Assembly: GCA_963723595.1 (NCBI GenBank)
Contig: CAVRRQ010000003.1
Coordinates: 248,001 to 312,000, forward strand
DNA: 64,000 bases
From: RYN-230 sp963723595
GTDB taxonomy: Bacteria > Actinomycetota > Actinomycetes > Streptosporangiales > Streptosporangiaceae
Direction of reading: 5' to 3'
The translations under genes were made by a program, and so were the position numbers. The notes below the pieces were generated by a model. The model searched no databases. It was given only the letters and a program-made list of their open reading frames with translations, and was not told the origin of the DNA. This document shows positions 1-8,617 of this stretch, piece after piece (within the stretch, counting starts at the first letter, position 1; each line of letters opens with the position of its first letter).

Positions 1-143
1 AGGGGGCCGACGACCGTGATCTCTTCCCGGTCCACGAGGACCTCGGGTGCCTCGGTGAACCAGCCGTCCGGCAGCCGGCCCGCGAACCAGCCCCGTACTT
101 CGTCGCCCGGTACGGCGTCTTCGCCGTGTTTCTCAGTACTCAT
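1..143 (-). CDS. Conserved hypothetical protein, N-terminal part only
   Basis: An ATG at 143 opens a minus-strand reading frame that stays open to the window edge, so only the first 47 residues are visible. The protein begins MSTEKHGEDAVPGDEVRG and continues with a WFAGRLPDGWF segment and a DREEITVVG segment. From memory this resembles the N-terminus of a small conserved actinobacterial protein of unknown function, but no function can be assigned. The start codon region carries a direct repeat (ATGTAAT twice, 8 bp apart, plus strand 142-157) that could be part of a promoter or operator. The rest of the gene lies outside the window. Confidence 0.6.
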   Translation of the reverse strand, partial: MSTEKHGEDAVPGDEVRGWFAGRLPDGWFTEAPEVLVDREEITVVGP

Positions 144-218
144 GTAATGATGTAATCACGACGTTCGGACGCGGGCAAGTACCCGGGCGGCCCGGCCCGG
201 ATCTGCATGGTGAAATCG

Positions 219-1443
219 TCAGCCGACCGGCGAGGCGGCCACCTGGGCGGCGATGGCCGGGGAGACCCGGACCACGCCCGCGAACTCGCTGCCAAGCGCC
301 ACGGGGACGATCTGCACGTTCTCCCCTGGCTCGGGTGCCTGGATCATCAGCCCCTTGCCCAGGTAGATCGCCACGTGGGAGATGTAGTCCGGGAGCGGTG
401 GGGTCGGTGCGGTAGAACAGCAGGTCACCCGCCTGGGCCTGGCTGAACGGGATCGCGGGCCCGGTCCGGGCCTGGTCCGCGGCGACCCGCGGCATGACCA
501 CCCCGGCCTGGCGGAACGACCACTGCACCAGCCCGGAGCAGTCGAACGTGGTCGGCCCGGAGCCGCCCCACACGTACGGGTAGCCGACCCGGCTGGCCGC
601 CGCCTTGAGCATGGCGATCAGCTCGGCCATGGTCAGCGCGGCCTGCCCGTTGGCCGCGGCGCTGGCCGCGGTCCCGGCGGCCACCGACGCCCCGGCCACG
701 CCGGCCGCGGCGGGCGTGCCCGACGCTGAGGTGGTGACCAGCGGCTCGACCATGGCCCCGTGCGGCATCCGGGCCTTGATCTCGTGCACCAGCGCGGCGA
801 CCCGGTCGTGCGGGGCGCTGACCACGATCGCGTTGCCCTCCGGGAAGCCGAGCGAGCGGGCCTGGGTCCGCGAGATCACGGCGTCCACCCCGCCGATCCC
901 GACCGTGCCGAACCCGGCGACGCGCAGCGACCGCAGCGTCCGGCCGGCCACCTGGACCGTCCCGCCCAGCGGCAGCTTGTCCTGCTTGCCCATGGTGTAG
1001 GAGACGGCGATCGCGCCGTTCGCCACGTTGCGCCACAAGGGGCTGGCCGAGGCGGTCGGCCCCGCGGCGAACGCGCGGAACGTCGCCGGGTCCACCCCCA
1101 GCACCGCCGCGAACGTCCCGTTCACCCGGATCCGGGCCGCGTCGACCGCCCGGGCGGCCTGGACGCCGCGCAGCCGGGCCACGCGGGCCACGTCCCGGGC
1201 CGGCAGGGCGTGCTGGGCCACCACCATGACGTCGGCCCGGAGCAACTTGTGAGGCGCCGCCGGTCCCGCGGGCGCCGCTGTTCCCGCGGCGGAGGCGTAT
1301 TCCGTCCCGCTCCCGGGCACCGGCACCCGCCCCGCGGCGGTGCCGGCCAGCGCCACGAGGGCGAGGGCGATGGCACCCCAGCGGGGCGCGAGCGCACGCA
1401 GGCGGGCAGGGCCTCGCGCCGCCGCCGCCGGAGCAGGAGTCAC
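219..1443 (-). CDS. NlpC/P60 family cell-wall peptidase, frameshifted near its 3' end
   Basis: Probable secreted D,L-endopeptidase that cuts peptidoglycan stem peptides. A basic, hydrophobic N-terminus (about residues 1-40) looks like a signal peptide. The middle is an Ala-rich domain of unknown role, and the C-terminal 120 residues are an NlpC/P60 domain. The catalytic Cys is in YVWGGSGPTTFDCSGLVQWS. The catalytic His (ISHVAIYLG) and the polar third residue (MIQAPEPGE) are encoded in another frame, reached by a one-base slip near position 396 in a CCCGG run. Read through the slip, the protein is about 407 residues and ends at 219. Without it the frame runs into low-complexity sequence and stops at 133. 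An AT-rich stretch at 1558-1590 upstream may hold the promoter. Confidence 0.85.
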
Positions 1444-1616
1444 GAGGGCCCTATACCCAGGCGCCGCCGCGCATACCAGGCCGCGGCCAACGGCCTCGCC
1501 ACCGTTCCGCGTCCCGGGCGGACGCCCAGGTCAGCGCGGGGTCGCCGGATCGGCGACGACAAATTTTATGGAGCTATTTACGTATTGCTGGCGAAACGTA
1601 CACGATGGCTGACCGG

Positions 1617-3686
1617 TCAGGCGGCCGGGCCAGACAAGGCCGCGCGCAGCGCCTCCGGCTCGGTCACCGGGGCGAGGCAGGTGAAGCCCCGGCAGACGTA
1701 GGCGGCCGGCGCCCCGCCGACCAGCCCGCGTCCCTCGAGCAGCGGGATCCCGCCGCCGGATCCCCCGGCCCGGGCGGTGCCGTCCCCCAGGGCGAGCACC
1801 GCTCCCGGGGGGGCCGCGTGCAGCGCTGCCACCTGCAGCCCGGCCGTCCGCGGATCGTCCGCCGGGCCGACCACCGCGATCTCGGCGGGCCCGGAGATCA
1901 GCGCCTCGGCCACCGCCAGACCCGACCCGGCGGCCCGGGGGAACCGGGCCGCGATCGGCGCCACGACGCCCAGCGCGGCCGCCGCGGCCTCCCGGTGCGG
2001 GATCGACCCGGTCAGCGCGGAGTAGCTGAGCAGGGCCCCGGCCACGGCGAAGGCGCCGGACGGGGTGGGTCCGTCGGTGGGATCAGCCGGCCGGTAGACC
2101 AGCGCCTCCCCGTCGTCCGCGGTGTCGTAGAAGCCGCCGCTGCCGTCACCGAACCGGGCCAGCGCGGTCCCGAGCAGTTCCCCCGCGAGGGACACCCAGC
2201 GCGCCTCGCCGGTCACCCCGGACAGGGCGAGCAGGCCCTCGGCCACGCACGCGTAATCCTCCAGCACCCCGGCGCTGCCCGAGGCCACCCCGTCCCGGGA
2301 CGTCCGGGCCAGCCGCCCGGCTGAGACGTGCAGCCGGGCCATCAGTTCCGCGGCGCGCTGGGCCGCGCTCACGAAGGCCGGCTCGCCGAGCAGCAGCCCG
2401 GTCTCGGCCAGCGCCGCGATGGCCAGCCCGTTCCACGCCGCGACCACCTTGTCGTCGCGGCCGGGGCGGACCCGCTCCCCGCGCGCGGCCAGCAGGGCGG
2501 CCCGGGCCCGCTCGAAACGATCGGGGTCACCGGGGTCGGCGCGGCGCTGCAGCACCGACCGGCCGTGCTCGAAGGTCCCGGCCGCCGTCACCCCGAAGGC
2601 GGCCGCGGCGTACTCCCCGTCCCCGGGCCCGAGGGCCCGGGCCAGCTCGTCCGGCGTCCAGGTATAGAAGAGGCCTTCCGCGCCGTCGCTGTCCGCGTCC
2701 AGCGCCGACGCGAACCCGCCTTCCGGGGTGCCGAGCTCGGCGATCATCCACGCGCAGGTCTCCCGGGCCACCCGGCGGGCCAGCGCTGACCCGGTGCGCC
2801 GCCACAGGTGCGCGTAGACCCGGGCCAGCAGCGCGTTGTCATAGAGCATCTTCTCGAAATGCGGCACCACCCAGCCGGCGTCCACGGAGTACCGGGCAAA
2901 GCCCCCCGCGAGCTGGTCGTACAGGCCCCCGCGGGCCATCCCGCCCGCGGTCCCCTCCACCATCTCCAACGCCATCGAGGGCGGCTCGCCGTTGCGCTGT
3001 CGCGCGCTCTCCGACTGCCGGAGCAGGAATTCGAGCACCATCGACGGCGGGAACTTAGGTGCCCCGCCGAACCCGCCGGCCCGGTGGTCGTAGTCCCCGG
3101 CCAGCGCGGCGGCGGCCTGGTCGCAGACTCCGGCCAGGACGTCCCCGGTGTCGTCACCGGGCTACCGCGGCCAGGCTCGATCCCCATGCCCCGCAACGGC
3201 GCGGCCCGCTCGGCCAGCGCCGCGGAGATCTCCCGGGCCTGGGTGGTGACGTTGTCCCGGTCCTCCCGCCACGCCTTGGCCACCCCGAGGACCAGGCGCT
3301 GGAAGTGCTCCCGGGGGAAGTAGGTGCCGCAGAAGAACGGGATCACGGTCCGGGGTCATGAACACGGTCATCGGCCAGCCGCCCTGGCCGGTCATGGCCT
3401 GGGTGGCGGTCATGTAGACCGCGTCCACGTCCGGGCGTTCCTCCCGGTTGACCTTGATCGCGACCAGGTTCTCGTTCATCAGCGCGGCGGTCTGCGGGTC
3501 CTCGAACGACTCGTGCGCCATCACGTGGCACCAGTGGCACGCCGAGTACCCCACGGACAGCAGGACCGGCACGTCACGGGCCCGGGCGGCGGCGAAGGCC
3601 TCCTCCGACCACGGCCACCAGTCGACCGGGTTGTCCGCGTGCTGCAGCAGGTACGGGCTGGTCGCATTCTTCAGTCGGGTGGCCAT
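1617..3686 (-). CDS. DUF255 thioredoxin-domain protein (YyaL/SSP411 family), two frameshifts
   Basis: Predicted cytoplasmic protein of about 690 residues, the usual family length. It has an N-terminal thioredoxin-like domain and a C-terminal alpha/alpha toroid resembling N-acylglucosamine epimerases. The start at 3686 gives MATRLKNATSPYLLQHADNP, the typical family opening. The thioredoxin CxxC is in ACHWCHVM, followed by GQGGWPMTVFMTPD. The conserved FFCGTYFPREHF segment lies in a second frame (slip near 3345). The GGFGGAPKFPPSM segment and the whole C-terminal half lie in a third frame (slip near 3165). An in-frame stop just upstream shows that the second slip is real in this sequence. The biochemical activity of the family is not established. 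In Mycobacterium a homologue sits close to mca; here it is next to the zinc operon. Confidence 0.85.
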
Positions 3687-3782
3687 GACCCCATCTTCGC
3701 GCGCGGCGGCCGCTGGCCGGTTCGCCGGGCGGCACGTTGGCAGCGCGCCCGCCATGGCCCGTTCGCGTTGCGAGCGGGACTC

Positions 3783-3802
3783 ATAACGGTTATCGTTTTC
3801 AT
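3783..3802. promoter_or_regulatory. Zur-box-like operator
   Basis: ATAAC-G-GTTAT is a perfect inverted repeat at 3783-3793, continuing into CGTTTTC. Read on the minus strand the region is GAAAACGATAACCGTTAT, similar to actinobacterial Zur boxes. It lies about 60 bp upstream of the binding-protein gene at 3861, in the divergent gap with the DUF255 gene. The last gene of the downstream operon encodes a Fur/Zur protein, which would be expected to bind here when zinc is plentiful. Confidence 0.55.
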
Positions 3803-3860
3803 CAACGGGGCCCGAAGACCATCCGAACCGGCCCGCGCGACCCGGGAGACCAGCCACACC

Positions 3861-4805
3861 ATGACCCTGCGCAACCCCAGGCCTGTCCTGCTGGCGGTGG
3901 CCGTTCTCGCGACGGCGGCGCTGGCCGCGGCGTGCTCATCCGGGACCGGGACGGCCCCGGCGGCCAACTCGAGCGCCACCATCACCGCGGTCGGCGCCGA
4001 GAACCAGTACGCCAACGTGATCAGCCAGGTCGGCGGCAAGTACGTGCACGTCAGCGCCATCGAGAGCAACCCGAACACCGACCCGCACACGTTCGAGGCC
4101 AGCGCGAGCGTGGCTCAGCTGATCAGCAGCGCGCGCCTGGTCGTGCAGAACGGCCTCGGCTACGACACGTACATGAACAAGATCGAGGCTGCCGCCCCGA
4201 GCAGCAGCCGCAAGGTCATCGACGTGCAGCACCTGCTCGGCCTGCCGGACAGCACGCCCAACCCGCACCTGTGGTACAAGCCGGCCACGATGCCGGCCGT
4301 GGCCAGGACAGTCGCCGCGGACCTGTCGGCCATCCAGCCCGCGCACCAGGCCTACTTCGCCGCCCGGGCCGCCACCTTCGACCGGTCCCTGCAGCCCTGG
4401 TACCGCCTGATCGCGTCGCTGCGGGCGCAGTACCCAGGGACCCCGGTGGCCACCACCGAGCCGGTCGGGGACTACCTGCTGCAGGCCGCGGGCACCCGCA
4501 ACCTCACCCCGTTCGCCTTCCAGGCCGACGTGATGAACGGCGTGGACCCGGCCCCCCAGTACGTCTCACTCCAGCAAGGCCTGTTCTCCGGGCACAAGGT
4601 CAAGGTGTTCCTGTACAACCAGCAGGTGACCGACTCGCTGACCGCCTCGTTCCTGGCCGCCGCGCACCAGGCGGGGATCCCGGTGGTCGGGGTCTACGAG
4701 ACCATGCCGGAACCGGGCTACACCTACCAGTCCTGGATGGTGGCTGAGACGACCGCGCTGCAGCGGGCGGTGCAGCACGGGATCTCCACCGAGAGGCTGC
4801 GGTGA
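3861..4805 (+). CDS. znuA: Zinc (metal) ABC transporter substrate-binding lipoprotein
   Basis: Cluster A-I metal-binding protein of about 314 residues that delivers zinc to the permease encoded downstream. The signal peptide ends in a lipobox (LAAACSS), so the mature protein should be lipid-anchored outside the membrane. Candidate metal ligands are the His residues in NTDPHTFEAS and NPHLWYKP. The usual long His-rich loop is absent, and the third His position appears to be replaced in the TTEPVGDYLL segment, as in a subgroup of actinobacterial homologues. The ATG at 3861 is the start that gives a proper signal peptide. The stop overlaps the ATPase GTG start by 4 bp. Zinc rather than manganese is inferred from the Zur gene and Zur-like box. 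Confidence 0.85.
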   Translation: MTLRNPRPVLLAVAVLATAALAAACSSGTGTAPAANSSATITAVGAENQYANVISQVGGKYVHVSAIESNPNTDPHTFEASASVAQLISSARLVVQNGLGYDTYMNKIEAAAPSSSRKVIDVQHLLGLPDSTPNPHLWYKPATMPAVARTVAADLSAIQPAHQAYFAARAATFDRSLQPWYRLIASLRAQYPGTPVATTEPVGDYLLQAAGTRNLTPFAFQADVMNGVDPAPQYVSLQQGLFSGHKVKVFLYNQQVTDSLTASFLAAAHQAGIPVVGVYETMPEPGYTYQSWMVAETTALQRAVQHGISTERLR

Positions 4806-5654
4806 AGCGCCGGCCGCCGGGCCCGGGCAGCTCAGGCGGACTCCTCGACGTGGACGGCGTCAGCCTCTGGCTGTCCGGCCGGAAGGTCCTCGACGACGTC
4901 CGCTTCAGCCTGGCCCCGGGCGAGTTCGCGGGCCTGATCGGCTCGAACGGGGCGGGCAAGACCACCCTGCTGCGGGTCATCCTGGGCCTGCAGGCCCCGT
5001 CGGCAGGCACGGTCCGCGTGGCAGGCCAGCCCCGGACCCGGCGCGGTTCGCTGATCGGCTACGTCCCGCAGAAGATCCTGCTCGACCCGGACATGCCGCT
5101 GCGCGCCCGCGACCTGGTCGGGCTGGGGCTGGACGGGCAGCGGCTGGGCATCCCGCTGCCGTCGGCCCGGCGCAGGCAGCAGGTCGACGACATGCTGCAG
5201 GCCGTGGGCGCGGCCCGGTTCGCGGACACGAGGGTGGGCCTGCTGTCCGGCGGCGAGCAGCAGCGGGTGCTCGATCGCGCACGCGCTGATCAGCCGTCCC
5301 CGGCTCCTGCTGCTCGACGAGCCGCTGGCCAACCTGGACATCGCCAGCGAGCAGGACGTGGTGGAACTGCTCGGCCGGGTCGCCCGGGAGCAGCAGGTCG
5401 CGGTGCTCATCTCGGCCCACGACATGAACCCGCTGCTGCCGGTCATGGACCGGATCGTGTACATGGCCGCGGGCCGCGCGGCCAGCGGGACCACCGCGGA
5501 GGTGGTGCGGCCCGAGGTCCTCAGCGACCTGTACGGCCAGCACGTGGACGTGATCAGGGTGCACAACCGGATCCTGGTGGTCGCCGCCCAGCGCGGGGAA
5601 GGACTGGATGTCCCCGCCTCCGAACCCGAGCCCGTGGTGCACGAGGGCGCGTGA
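4802..5654 (+). CDS. znuC: Zinc ABC transporter ATP-binding protein, frameshifted
   Basis: ATPase of the metal importer, about 283 residues once a one-base slip is corrected. Walker A is GSNGAGKTT (about residue 50). The Q-loop region is YVPQKILLD. The signature is LLSGGEQQRV. Directly after it, near 5270, the frame breaks: GTG-C-TCG should read Val-Ser, giving SIAHALISRPRLLLLDEPLAN with Walker B and the D-loop in the new frame. The switch His is in LISAHDMNPL. The GTG start at 4802 overlaps the znuA stop (GTGA). A single extra C is the simplest explanation, so the gene is probably intact in the organism. Confidence 0.88.
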
Positions 5655-5699
5655 TGCTGGCACGCGGTCTTCGAGCCCGGCTTCTTCTCCAGCGGCCCG

Positions 5700-6515
5700 G
5701 TGCACGTCGCCCTGGCCGCCGGCGGGGTCGTCGCGCTGGTGTCCGGGATCGTCGGCTCGTTCGCCGTGATCCGCGGCCAGTCCTACGCGGGCCACGCGCT
5801 GGCCGACATCAGCGTGACCGGCGGCTCCGCCTCGTTCCTGGTCGGGATCAGCCCGCTGTGGGGGTTCGTCGGCGTTGGCGTGCTGGCCGCCGGGGTGATG
5901 GACATGATCGGGGTCCAGCGGCCCCGGGGCCGTGACCTGGCCACCGGCATCGTCCGCGGGGCCGGGCTCGGCCTGGCCGCACTGTTCCTCTACTGGGACA
6001 CGACGCACAGCAACGTCACCGGGGCCACGATCACCATCCTGTTCGGCTCCCTGTTCACGGTCAGCAGCTCCATCCTGCCGGCCATCGTGGCGCTGAGCGT
6101 GGCGGCGGTGGCCATCGTGGCCGTGCTGTACCGGCCGCTGCTGCTCAGCACGGTGGCCGCGGACCTGGCCGCGGCGCGCGGAGTAAGCGTGCGCCTGGTC
6201 GGCCTGGCGTGCCTGGTCGCGATCGCGCTGGCGGTCTCGCTGTCCGCGATGACGATCGGCACCATCCTGTCCACCGCGCTGCTGATCGGGCCCGCGGCGA
6301 TCGGGCTCCGGCTGAGCCGCCGCCCGGGCCTGGCCATGGCCTGGTCGGCGCTGGCCGGCCTGGCCGCCACCTGGCTGGGCGTGCTGCTCGCCTACGACAG
6401 CTTCTACTGGCCACCGGCCCGGCATGGCTGGCCGGTCAGCTTCTTCGTGGTGACGCTGATCTTCCTGGGCTACGTGGCCGTGCAGACGATCACCAGCCGG
6501 GTGCGGCGGGCCTGA
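5700..6515 (+). CDS. znuB: Metal ABC transporter permease (ABC-3 family), first copy
   Basis: Integral membrane subunit with about eight hydrophobic segments, typical of ZnuB/MntB permeases. The opening helix GVVALVSGIVGSFAVIRGQS and the GTILSTALLIGPAAIGLRLS segment are family features. The intact frame starts at a GTG at 5700. The natural start is probably the ATG at 5654, which overlaps the ATPase stop. From there the peptide would read M-L-H-A-V-F-E-P-G-F-F into this frame if one G near 5660 were removed, so the 5' end seems to carry another single-base indel. A second permease gene follows, and the two proteins probably form a heterodimer. Confidence 0.85.
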   Translation: MHVALAAGGVVALVSGIVGSFAVIRGQSYAGHALADISVTGGSASFLVGISPLWGFVGVGVLAAGVMDMIGVQRPRGRDLATGIVRGAGLGLAALFLYWDTTHSNVTGATITILFGSLFTVSSSILPAIVALSVAAVAIVAVLYRPLLLSTVAADLAAARGVSVRLVGLACLVAIALAVSLSAMTIGTILSTALLIGPAAIGLRLSRRPGLAMAWSALAGLAATWLGVLLAYDSFYWPPARHGWPVSFFVVTLIFLGYVAVQTITSRVRRA

Positions 6516-6519
6516 GCCG

Positions 6520-7389
6520 ATGTTCACCGGGTTCATGACCAACGCCTGGCTGGTGGCCACGTTCGTGGCCATCGTCGCGGGCGTCGTCGGGTTCTTCATC
6601 GTGCTGCGCGGCCAGGCGTTCGTCGCGGACGCCGTGCCGCAGGGCGCGTTCGCGGGCGCGGCCGGGGCCAGCCTGCTGGGGATCAACACGCTCATCGGGG
6701 TGGCGGCGGCCGCCCTGCTCGGCGCGCTCGGGATCGGCTGGCTCGGCCGCCGCGGGCGGCGGGACGTGGCCACCGCCCTGGCCCTGGTGGTCCTGCTTGG
6801 CCTGGGTGCGCTGTTCCTGAGCTTCAGCACGGAGTACGCGCCGGAGATCTACGCCCTGCTGTTCGGCGAGGTGCTCGGGGTGAGCGCCAACGAGGTACTC
6901 CCGATCGCGGTCCTCGCCGTGGCGAGCGTCGCGGCCATCGCCGCGCTGTACCGGCCGCTGCTGCTGTCCTCGGTGATGCCGGAGCTGGCCGAGGCGCGCG
7001 GCATCCGGCCCGCCCGGGTGGAGACCCTGTTCCTCGTGGTGGTGGCGCTGGCCACCAGCATGTGCCTGCCGGTCGTGGGGGCGCTGCTGATCTTCAGCCT
7101 GATGATCGGCCCGCCCGCCGCGGCCCGGTCGGTGACCAGCAGGCCGCTGCCCGCGCTGGCGCTGTCCGCCGTGATCGCGGTCGTGGTGGTCTGGGCGTCG
7201 ATCGCCGCGGCCTACGAGACGAACTGGCCGGTCGGCTTCTTCGTGGGCACGTTCGGGGCGCTCTGCTACGCCGCCGGGCGGGGCTGGGCCGCGCTCCGCG
7301 GGAGGCGCCCGGCCCGTCCCGGCGGGCGGGCCGCCGGGGAGCACGGACCTGGGGAGCACGGTGTACCGGCTGCTAATGTGCGTATGTGA
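6520..7389 (+). CDS. Metal ABC transporter permease (ABC-3 family), second copy
   Basis: Second ABC-3 permease of 289 residues, paralogous to the gene ending 4 bp upstream. Both share the opening pattern (GVVGFFIVLRGQAFVADAV here) and a conserved ALYRPLLLS segment in mid-protein. It has about eight predicted membrane helices and a hydrophilic C-terminal tail of about 30 residues. Paired permeases encoded side by side are usual in actinobacterial zinc operons. The stop overlaps the start of the Fur-family gene, so expression is probably coupled. Confidence 0.88.
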   Translation: MFTGFMTNAWLVATFVAIVAGVVGFFIVLRGQAFVADAVPQGAFAGAAGASLLGINTLIGVAAAALLGALGIGWLGRRGRRDVATALALVVLLGLGALFLSFSTEYAPEIYALLFGEVLGVSANEVLPIAVLAVASVAAIAALYRPLLLSSVMPELAEARGIRPARVETLFLVVVALATSMCLPVVGALLIFSLMIGPPAAARSVTSRPLPALALSAVIAVVVVWASIAAAYETNWPVGFFVGTFGALCYAAGRGWAALRGRRPARPGGRAAGEHGPGEHGVPAANVRM

Positions 7390-7829
7390 TGACGCCGCTG
7401 CCTGCTAAGCGTCCGCTGGGCGGCACCCGGGTGCGCGGGACCCGGCAGGCCGAGGCGCTGTCGGCGGTCCTGGGCGGGCTGCCCGGCTTCTGCAGCGCCC
7501 AGCAGATCCATGCCGAGCTGCGGCAGCGCGGCGAGCACATCGGCCTGACCACCGTCTACCGGCACCTGCAGGTGCTCAGCGAGGACGGCCAGGTCGACAC
7601 GATCCGGGACGCGGGCGGCGAGACGCTGTACCGGCGCTGCGAGAGCAACGCCCACCACCATCACCTCATCTGCCGCACCTGCGGGACCAGCGTCGAGGTC
7701 GAGGGCCGCGCGGTGGAGCGCTGGGCCGAGCAGGTCGCGGCCGAGGCCGGCTTCACGGCGGTGGACCATACCGTGGAACTCTTCGGGCTGTGCCCCGTGT
7801 GCAGCCAGGGAGCGCCCCGGGGAACCTGA
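7386..7829 (+). CDS. zur: Fur family transcriptional regulator, probable zinc sensor Zur
   Basis: Metal-dependent repressor of 147 residues. The N-terminal winged helix includes CSAQQIHAELRQRG and GLTTVYRHLQVLSEDGQVD, the Fur recognition-helix region. The C-terminal dimerisation domain has the HHHHLICRTCG metal-binding motif and two CxxC pairs (CRTC and CPVC) for a structural zinc. The start is GTG 7386 overlapping the permease stop, or ATG 7389. Position as the last gene of a zinc importer operon and the Zur-box-like palindrome upstream of that operon argue for Zur over Fur. It would repress its own operon. Confidence 0.88.
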   Translation: MMTPLPAKRPLGGTRVRGTRQAEALSAVLGGLPGFCSAQQIHAELRQRGEHIGLTTVYRHLQVLSEDGQVDTIRDAGGETLYRRCESNAHHHHLICRTCGTSVEVEGRAVERWAEQVAAEAGFTAVDHTVELFGLCPVCSQGAPRGT

Positions 7830-7849
7830 TCCCGGGCCGCAGCCGGCTT

Positions 7850-8617
7850 CTACGGGCGCAGCACCGCCAGGGCCAGGCGGACTAGTTCGGCGTTGCCGCT
7901 GACCGGCTCGCCGTCCGGGCCGGTGATGGTGTCCTCCAGGCCGATCCGGGTGGGCAGTCGTTCCCGGGCCGCCTGGGCCACGAGCGGCCAGCAGCCCTCC
8001 CCTTCGCCGTGCAGCAGCCGCGGGACCCCGCGGAGCGCCGTTTCATCGAGGGCGCGCAGGATGTCTGCGGCTACCCGGGGCGCCGCGTCGGCCGCCTCGC
8101 CGGAGACCTCGATCAGGATCCGCAGCGGCAGCGGCGCCAGCGCGCCGCCGTCGACCGCGCGGGCCAGCACCTGGACGTCAGCGACCGACCACACACCCGC
8201 CTCGACGGCGATCCCGGCCACGCCGAGCGAGCGGGCCACGCCAGCCCACCCGTCCTCGCTGACGTTGACGGAGGCGAAATCGGGCCGGGCCCCGGCGGCC
8301 AGGGCCGCCCAGTCCGCGACCGCGGCCTGCCGGGCCGCCGCGTCCCCGCGCGTGATCCACAGCCCGGTGGACACCCCCACCGGGGTGCCCGGGCAGGCCG
8401 CGCGGACCGCGGCCACCGCCGCGCCGACGTCGTCGGCCCGCACCGACTCAGCGCCGTCCCGCGCGCGTGCGTGCAGGTGAATGGCCTCGGCCCCGGCCGC
8501 GACGCAGGCCGCCGCGTCCGTGGCGAGCTCGTCCGGCGTGACCGGCACGGTGCGGAACTCGGCCTGGCTGCGCTTCCCGTTGAGGCACGCTTTGAGCAGC
8601 GTGATGTCGCCGTTCAT
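7850..8617 (-). CDS. BKACE family protein (3-keto-5-aminohexanoate cleavage-like, DUF849)
   Basis: Predicted TIM-barrel enzyme of 255 residues. The N-terminal LKACLNGKRS and the His-x-His pair in EAIHLHARARDG match the metal-binding opening of beta-keto acid cleavage enzymes, which condense a beta-keto acid with acetyl-CoA. GVSTGLWITRG, FASVNVSEDGW and RIGLEDT fit the same fold. The substrate cannot be told from sequence, and the protein is slightly shorter than typical members (about 270-310). ATG 8617 overlaps the upstream gene stop (ATGA), but the two products have no obvious link. The gene converges with zur, 20 bp away. Confidence 0.8.
   Translation of the reverse strand: MNGDITLLKACLNGKRSQAEFRTVPVTPDELATDAAACVAAGAEAIHLHARARDGAESVRADDVGAAVAAVRAACPGTPVGVSTGLWITRGDAAARQAAVADWAALAAGARPDFASVNVSEDGWAGVARSLGVAGIAVEAGVWSVADVQVLARAVDGGALAPLPLRILIEVSGEAADAAPRVAADILRALDETALRGVPRLLHGEGEGCWPLVAQAARERLPTRIGLEDTITGPDGEPVSGNAELVRLALAVLRP

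Noticed and set aside
1444..1616. Possible c-di-AMP (ydaO-type) riboswitch before the NlpC/P60 gene, as known for such genes in Actinobacteria.
   Set aside because: I could not locate the conserved core segments in the correct order. A covariance-model search of 1440-1620 on the minus strand would decide.
760..1701. Long open frames opposite or across known genes, here and throughout the window.
   Set aside because: High GC content produces long Arg/Gly/Pro-rich frames; they overlap conserved genes and have no domains or signals.
5270..5280. Programmed ribosomal frameshifting in znuC and other broken genes.
   Set aside because: No slippery heptamer or downstream structure is shared between sites, and the affected families are not known to use it. 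Indel errors are simpler.
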